A stretch of DNA of 64,000 bases from Chaetomium olivaceum (taxonomy: Eukaryota > Ascomycota > Sordariomycetes > Sordariales > Chaetomiaceae): contig JAYWVB010000016.1 of assembly GCA_039881045.1 (NCBI GenBank), forward strand, positions 558,001 through 622,000, given 5' to 3'. The notes under the pieces are model-generated. The model was not told the DNA's origin and searched no databases. It saw only the letters and a program-made list of their open reading frames with translations. The position numbers and the translations under genes are program-made. This document shows, one piece after another, positions 59,082 to 64,000 of the stretch; position 1 is the stretch's first letter; the number at the start of each line of letters is the position of its first letter.

Positions 59082-62000
59082 ATGGCGACGACGCCCACGT
59101 CAACCCAGCCCACAACCAACAACCCCCAAGCCCGAACCTCCCAACCCACCATCATGCAATCACTCAAACCCCCCCACCTCCGCATCGGCATCGACGTCGG
59201 CGGCACCAACACCGACGGGGTCCTCCTCGACCCGCTGACCGCTCCCAGCAACCTGTCACGCGGCATCCTCGCCTGGACCAAAGCCCCCACCACGGCGCCC
59301 GACCCGGGCGACGGCATCGCCTCTGCCCTGTGCACCATGCTCGCGTCGAGCGCCGTGCAGCCCGGCGAGGTCGCTTCCGTCACCATCGGCACCACCCATT
59401 TTGTGAACGCCGTCGTCGAGCGGGATGCGGCGCGGTTGGCGCGCGTTGCGGTGCTGCGGCTGTGTGGGCCGTTCTCGAAGCATGTGCCGCCGTGCGTGGA
59501 CTGGCCGGCGGATTTGAGGGGGATTGTGCTGGGGTGTTATAGCCTGGTGAAGGGGGGGTTGGAGATTGATGGGGAGTTGATTTCGGAACTGGATGAAGGG
59601 GAGATTGTGGAGGCGTGTCGGGAGATTAGGGAGAAGGGGATTAGCAGTGTGGTGGTTAATGGGGTGTTTAGTCTGATTGATCGCGCGGAGGGGGGGCAGG
59701 AGGAGAGGGCGGCCGAGATTGTGAGGCGGGAGGTGCCTGGGTGTGATGTAGTCTTGTCCAAGGAGGTGGCCCATCTGGGGTTTCTGGAGAGGGAGAATGC
59801 GGCCATTCTGAACGCCTCAATTCTGAAGTTTGCGAGGAGGACGATCAAGTCGTTTCAAAAGCCGGTGCGAGAACTGGGTATGACCTGTCCAGTGTTCATT
59901 ACGCAAAACGACGGGACGGTCATGTCCGGCGAGATGGCCGCGCGGTTGCCTATCCGGACCTTCTCGAGCGGCCCGACTAACAGCATGAGGGGGGCCGCCT
60001 TTCTTACCGAAGAAGTTGAATCGCAAGGCTTGTTGCCAAGAGGAAGCATGATGGTCGTGGACATCGGTGGCACAACAACCGACGTTGGGTTGGTCCTCCC
60101 GGGCGGCTTCCCGAGAGAGCAAGCTGCCTACAGCGAGCTGGCCGGTGTGCGAATGGTAGGTTACATACATCTGTTGCCATAACATCCCCATACTAATCTA
60201 GTGCTACACCAGAATTATTCGTGCCCCGACGTCAAGAGTATCGGTCTCGGTGGCGGATCCATCGTCCGGAAAGGGCCTGCCATGACCGCTGGCCCCGACA
60301 GCGTGGGTTACAAGCTAACCGAAGAGTCAATCTTGTTTGGCGGTAGCACGTTGACGGCCACAGATTGTGCCGTGTGTGCAGACCCGACTCTGGAAATCGG
60401 CAATCCGGAGTTGGTCAAGGGAATACTCACCGAGCAGGAACTCGCCGAGTTCAAAGATGTGATCCGACACAAGCTAGAACGCATTATCGACACCATGAAG
60501 ACTTCGCCCGACGACCTCCCTGTGGTGCTTGTTGGAGGTGGCGCCATCATAGCACCAACCGAGCTCAAGGGAGCTAGCAAGGTGCTGCGGCCGAAGTGGT
60601 CACAGGTAGCAAACGCGATCGGTGCAGCGATGGCTCGCGTGAGTGCTGTCGTCGATACTATCAGGTCGACTGAGAAGAAGGGGACCGAGGCAATTGTTGC
60701 AGAAGTCTGTCAAGAGGCTAAGGAGAGAACGATTGCGGCTGGAGCTAAGAGCGAGTCCGTCAAGATCATCGAGATCGATACACTGCCACTACAAGTAAGC
60801 TTCCTTTATCTCAAGCTCACTCAACCAACCTATGAATTATCTGACGCCCGATTAGTATGTTGCGTACAAAAGTCGTTTCATCGTTCGAGGAGTAGGAGAC
60901 TTTGATATGTCCGGGACGGACATGACCGCCGATATCACGAGTGTGCTCCAAGCGGATGCCGAAATCGAACAACCCCCTACGGCTTCATCCCAAACCACAA
61001 ACAAGGCCACGGCCTCAGTCGAAGAACCTGAAGTTGACATCCGCACCTACCGCCCCGACGTGCGCAACCGCGTCTGGTACATATCCGAGACCGACCTCAC
61101 CTGGATCTCCATAGGCTGCTACATCCTCGGCACCGGCGGCGGCGGCTCCCCCTACGCGCACATGATCCTCCTCCGCCAGCTCCTCCGCGCAGGGGCTGTC
61201 GTGCGCGTGGTCAGCCCCCAGGACGTCCCCGACACCGGTGCCGTCGGCTGCGGCTTCGGGGCCGGCAGCCCCACAGTCGGCATCGAAAAGCTGCAAGGCG
61301 ACGAGATGATGGAGTCGCAAACCGAGCTCTACAAACTCCTCCCGCCCTCCCAACACCCAACGCACATGATCGCCCTCGAAATCGGCGGCGGCAACGGCCT
61401 GCAGGGCCTCACCCTCGGCGCGAGCACCAACATGGACCTGCCGTGCGTGGACGGCGACTGGATGGGGCGGGCGTACCCGACCAAGTGGCAGACGACGCCG
61501 GTGGTCTTCAACGAGCGCTCGCCCATCTGGTCGCCCGTCAGCATCGCCGACGGCAACGGCACCGTGCTGGTCATGCCCAAGGCCGCGTCGGACCGCCAGG
61601 TCGAGCGGGTCATGCGCGCCGCGCTGAGCGAGATGGGCTCGCAGGTCGCGGCGGCCGATCCGCCGGTTACGGGGGCCGAGATGAAGCGGTGGGTGGTGGA
61701 TAACACGCTGTCGCAGGCGTGGCGGATCGGGAGGGCGGTTGCGAGGGCAAGGCGGGAGAACAGGGTTGATGCGGTGGCGGAGATCATTGTGGAGGAGTGT
61801 GGGGGTGTGGGCGCCGCGAAGGTCCTCTTCAAGGGCAAGATTGTTGGGGTGACGCGGACGCTGAGGAAAGGGCATGTTTACGGAGAGTGTATTATCGAAG
61901 GCAGCAGCGTGGCTGATCCCGATTCCGTCGGTGTTGGCGCTGGTGGGAATGAGTTCACCGGGCGGATCAAGATCCCGTTCAAGAACGAGAACGTCGCGGC

Positions 62001-62346
62001 TATCAGGGTACACGAGAACGGGCGGAGGGTAAACCCAGAACTTCCAGACAAAGAGCCGGAGTTGGAGAAACAGGAGGATGTCCTGGCGATCGTTCCTGAT
62101 TTGGTGTGTGTCATTGATGCGCAGAATGGCGAGGCAGTTGGCACGCCGGAGTACCGGTATGGCCTTTTGGTCAGTGTCTTGGGAATTGCAGCATCGGATA
62201 AGTGGACGGGTTCACAAAGGGGCGTGGAACTTGGCGGACCAAAGGCATTTGACTTTGAACATCTGGAATATCAGCCTCTGGGGTCATTTGTCAAGCCGGT
62301 CAGTGTTATTGATGAGTTTGATGGGGCTTCGGAGGCATCAGCATAA
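59082..62346 (+). CDS. Hydantoinase/oxoprolinase (HyuA) - DUF917 fusion protein
   Basis: Cytosolic protein of 1048 residues, frame intact. Exons are 59082-60155, 60213-60794 and 60856-62346; introns GTAGGT...CACCAG and GTAAGC...ATTAG. The first half is an ATP-grasping actin/HSP70-like hydantoinase A unit: RIGIDVGGTNTDGVLLDP (phosphate 1), VASVTIGTTHFVNAVVERD, PVFITQNDGTVMSGEMA, and MVVDIGGTTTDVGLVLPGG (phosphate 2), then IGLGGGSIVRK. The second half (about 610-1040) is DUF917/S-Me-THD-like: LGTGGGGSPYAHMILLRQLL, MIALEIGGGNGLQGLTLGAS, LPCVDGDWMGRAYPTKWQTT, VPDLVCVIDAQNGEAVGTPE and YGLLVSVLGIAASDKW. Related bacterial proteins open cyclic amides such as hydantoins; the substrate here is unknown. 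ATG 59154 is an alternative start. Confidence 0.92.
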
Positions 62347-62462
62347 GCGTTCGAAGAGACACTCCGAAGGAAGGACGGACTCAATAAAGGTCAAGATTCT
62401 AGAACCAGGATTGGCAAGTAATGTCGATGTATTCTAACAGCAAAGAGAAAATCGGCAGGGGG

Positions 62463-64000
62463 TTAGTGAGGGTAATATTCACACACCCAATACCAGAAAA
62501 TCATTTCGGCTGTCCTTCCATCAAGCCATAAAAGCCTAGCCAAGCTCTCGGCAACAACTAAGCAAGCTGACTCCAACACCGTCAAGTACTCGGCCATTTC
62601 GTTGGTAACCATCCCGTTCATGGCACCGTACACAGGCGCCATAAGCGCGATATGGACGGTACTACCCACGACCACACCAACAGCGACCGCCATCCTATTC
62701 CTAAGTGCCGCGTTAACCCCCGCGGCCACATTTCCCACCCACACGTCGGCCCAGGAAATCATGAACGAGGCGCAGACAGCGACTTCGATGGTCCAAACGA
62801 AGGAGAAAAGGGTGGATTTTGTGCCTTGCCTTGGGTATTGCTGAGGGGAGCTTGTGGCTTGCGGGGCGGTGAGGTCCTTGCATACCGTTCTGTCTCCAGT
62901 CTTGTTAGTAAACGGGTTAATCAGGTACTCTATGGGCATTCTCGGAGCTGTTTTCTTGCCTTGCGCGTTGCTGGACGTTTTTCACCCTTCTCTGAATCTC
63001 GGCTTGCCTTTGCTGTTTAAAGTCTGCTAAGTCTCCTATGTCTTCCGGGCGGATATAACTGTTTAGTGAGGTCTCAAGATTGGTGCTAGTCGAATTCGAC
63101 GTTGTAGACGCCGTAACGCCTTTCTCCACGTCGAAGTTCATGTCTTGATCGGAGCCGGCGCTGGCCCCAGTTCTCTCTCTCATCCTCTAGAGACCTGAAT
63201 CTCCGGGCAGCACCGCCTAGCAACCGCGGCTCGGAATCCAAACCCCATGATTTAGACGAAGAGGAGTCAGTTTCCCGGCCTATTGAGCTCAAAGCTGCGT
63301 TGAAGTCCATAGTGTCTAGCGTATATAACGTATTGATGAATGGGACGAGGAGGTGCATGTAGTAAACGATGAGCAAAATGACGCTTGCGCCCCGGCCGGC
63401 CTGGGCAACCCTATGGCCTGTGGTCGCTGTGTTGATGGACAAGACCTTCAATGCTGCCGGTAAAAGGAAGTTCGCAATAACGCCGAGACCAATGAGATAG
63501 CCGTTGGACTGGGTCACCCTTCTGTTGTACATCTCTACCCCGAATTCAAGGCCGCCAGGGGGGAAACACATGCCCGAGACGAGAAATATGTTGAGCAAAA
63601 GCCATTCCAGGGCTGGCACCTGGGCATGGAGGATATCCTTAGCGCCGAGAGCAATACTAAGGGACAGGTCAGCAGTTAATCTAACCAAACTCAACACCCC
63701 CATCGGCTGAACTGAGTCTCACAGCAAGATTATCAACTCAACGGCATATCCGGACGCGACGTTCAGTGAGGCACGGCCTTCGATACCCAGGCGGGTCGTC
63801 GCGAGCTTATGAGTAAGGCTCAGGAGCCGGCCTAGTTGCAGCGTCGCAAGGACATTCATGGCGAGTATTATGCCATTTGGCATGCGTGCCATGTCTGCGG
63901 GTTGAGTTAGATCAAATATTCATCAAAAAGTACGAATGATATTCAGTTCAATCCCTGACTTACGAACTGCGATGCCCATGGGCACAAACACGAGCAGGAC
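62463..64000 (-). CDS. CAX-type cation/H+ exchanger-like membrane protein (partial, runs off window)
   Basis: The 5' end lies beyond 64000. Minus-strand exons seen are 64000-63964, 63894-63723, 63656-62929 and 62889-62463; introns GTAAGT...CGCAG, GTGAGA...CTTAG and a very short 39-nt one (GTACCT...TACTAAC...GACAG). Membrane segments resemble the alpha-1 and alpha-2 repeats of Ca2+/H+ exchangers: LNVASGYAVELIILLIALGAKDIL, then FLVSGMCFPPGG; later SWADVWVGNVAAGVNAALRNRMAVAVGVVVGSTVHIALM. In alpha-1 the usual GNAVEL is SGYAVEL, and in alpha-2 the usual GNAAEH is GNVAAG, so key acidic residues are only partly kept. Near 63180-63190 (a GAGAGAGA run) the frame seems to slip into the acidic loop with SLNSYIRPEDIGDLADF. 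Probably a diverged relative. Confidence 0.7.

Noticed and set aside
61015..62013. 332-residue minus-strand frame inside the HyuA-DUF917 gene
   Set aside because: Antisense shadow; Asp/His/Val-rich composition results from the GC-rich sense codons.

Overview
The window looks like nuclear DNA of a filamentous ascomycete, most likely Sordariomycetes (a Sordariales/Chaetomiaceae-type genome is my guess). Genes are GC-rich and interrupted by short introns (about 40-135 nt) with GTRNGT donors, CTRAY branch sites and YAG acceptors. They are separated by long gene-poor stretches. I see no prokaryotic features, rRNA, CRISPR array or intact transposon. Exon limits were worked out by hand from splice signals and reading-frame continuity; protein families were recognised by motif, not by database search.

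Left part (about 2-18.4 kb): a candidate lactose/beta-galactoside utilisation region. It holds a hexose-type MFS transporter (2094-3888, +), an intracellular LacZ-type GH2 beta-galactosidase (about 4859-8209, -), a lactose-permease-type MFS divergent from it (9431-11185, +) and a second permease of the same type (16350-18357, -). The last two are separated by the wreck of a large unknown gene (about 13.2-15.3 kb).

Middle part (18.4-37 kb): mostly non-coding. Its genes are an enoyl-CoA hydratase-like protein (22617-23654, -), an APC/LAT amino-acid permease (24065-25904, -) and a short coiled-coil SCOC-family protein (29338-29881, -). A gene desert of about 5.5 kb follows, then an internally deleted NAD-dependent epimerase/reductase pseudogene (35400-36199, -) and a fragment of a fungal transcription factor.

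Right part (37-64 kb): a Dal5-like MFS beside an SDR, then a secreted cysteine-rich protein with a NucA/NucB-type nuclease motif and a GPI-like tail. Next is an oxidative group: SDR, Baeyer-Villiger monooxygenase, Fungal_trans_2-type regulator and SAM methyltransferase (45.2-53.5 kb). After it come several small secreted or membrane proteins, a hydantoinase/oxoprolinase-DUF917 fusion (59082-62346, +) and a window-truncated CAX-type cation exchanger.

A striking feature is that seven otherwise well-preserved genes carry one or two single-site frame breaks, and an eighth (the exchanger) may. The breaks are small indels, so RIP does not explain them. Uncorrected assembly errors are the simplest explanation; recent gene decay is the alternative.
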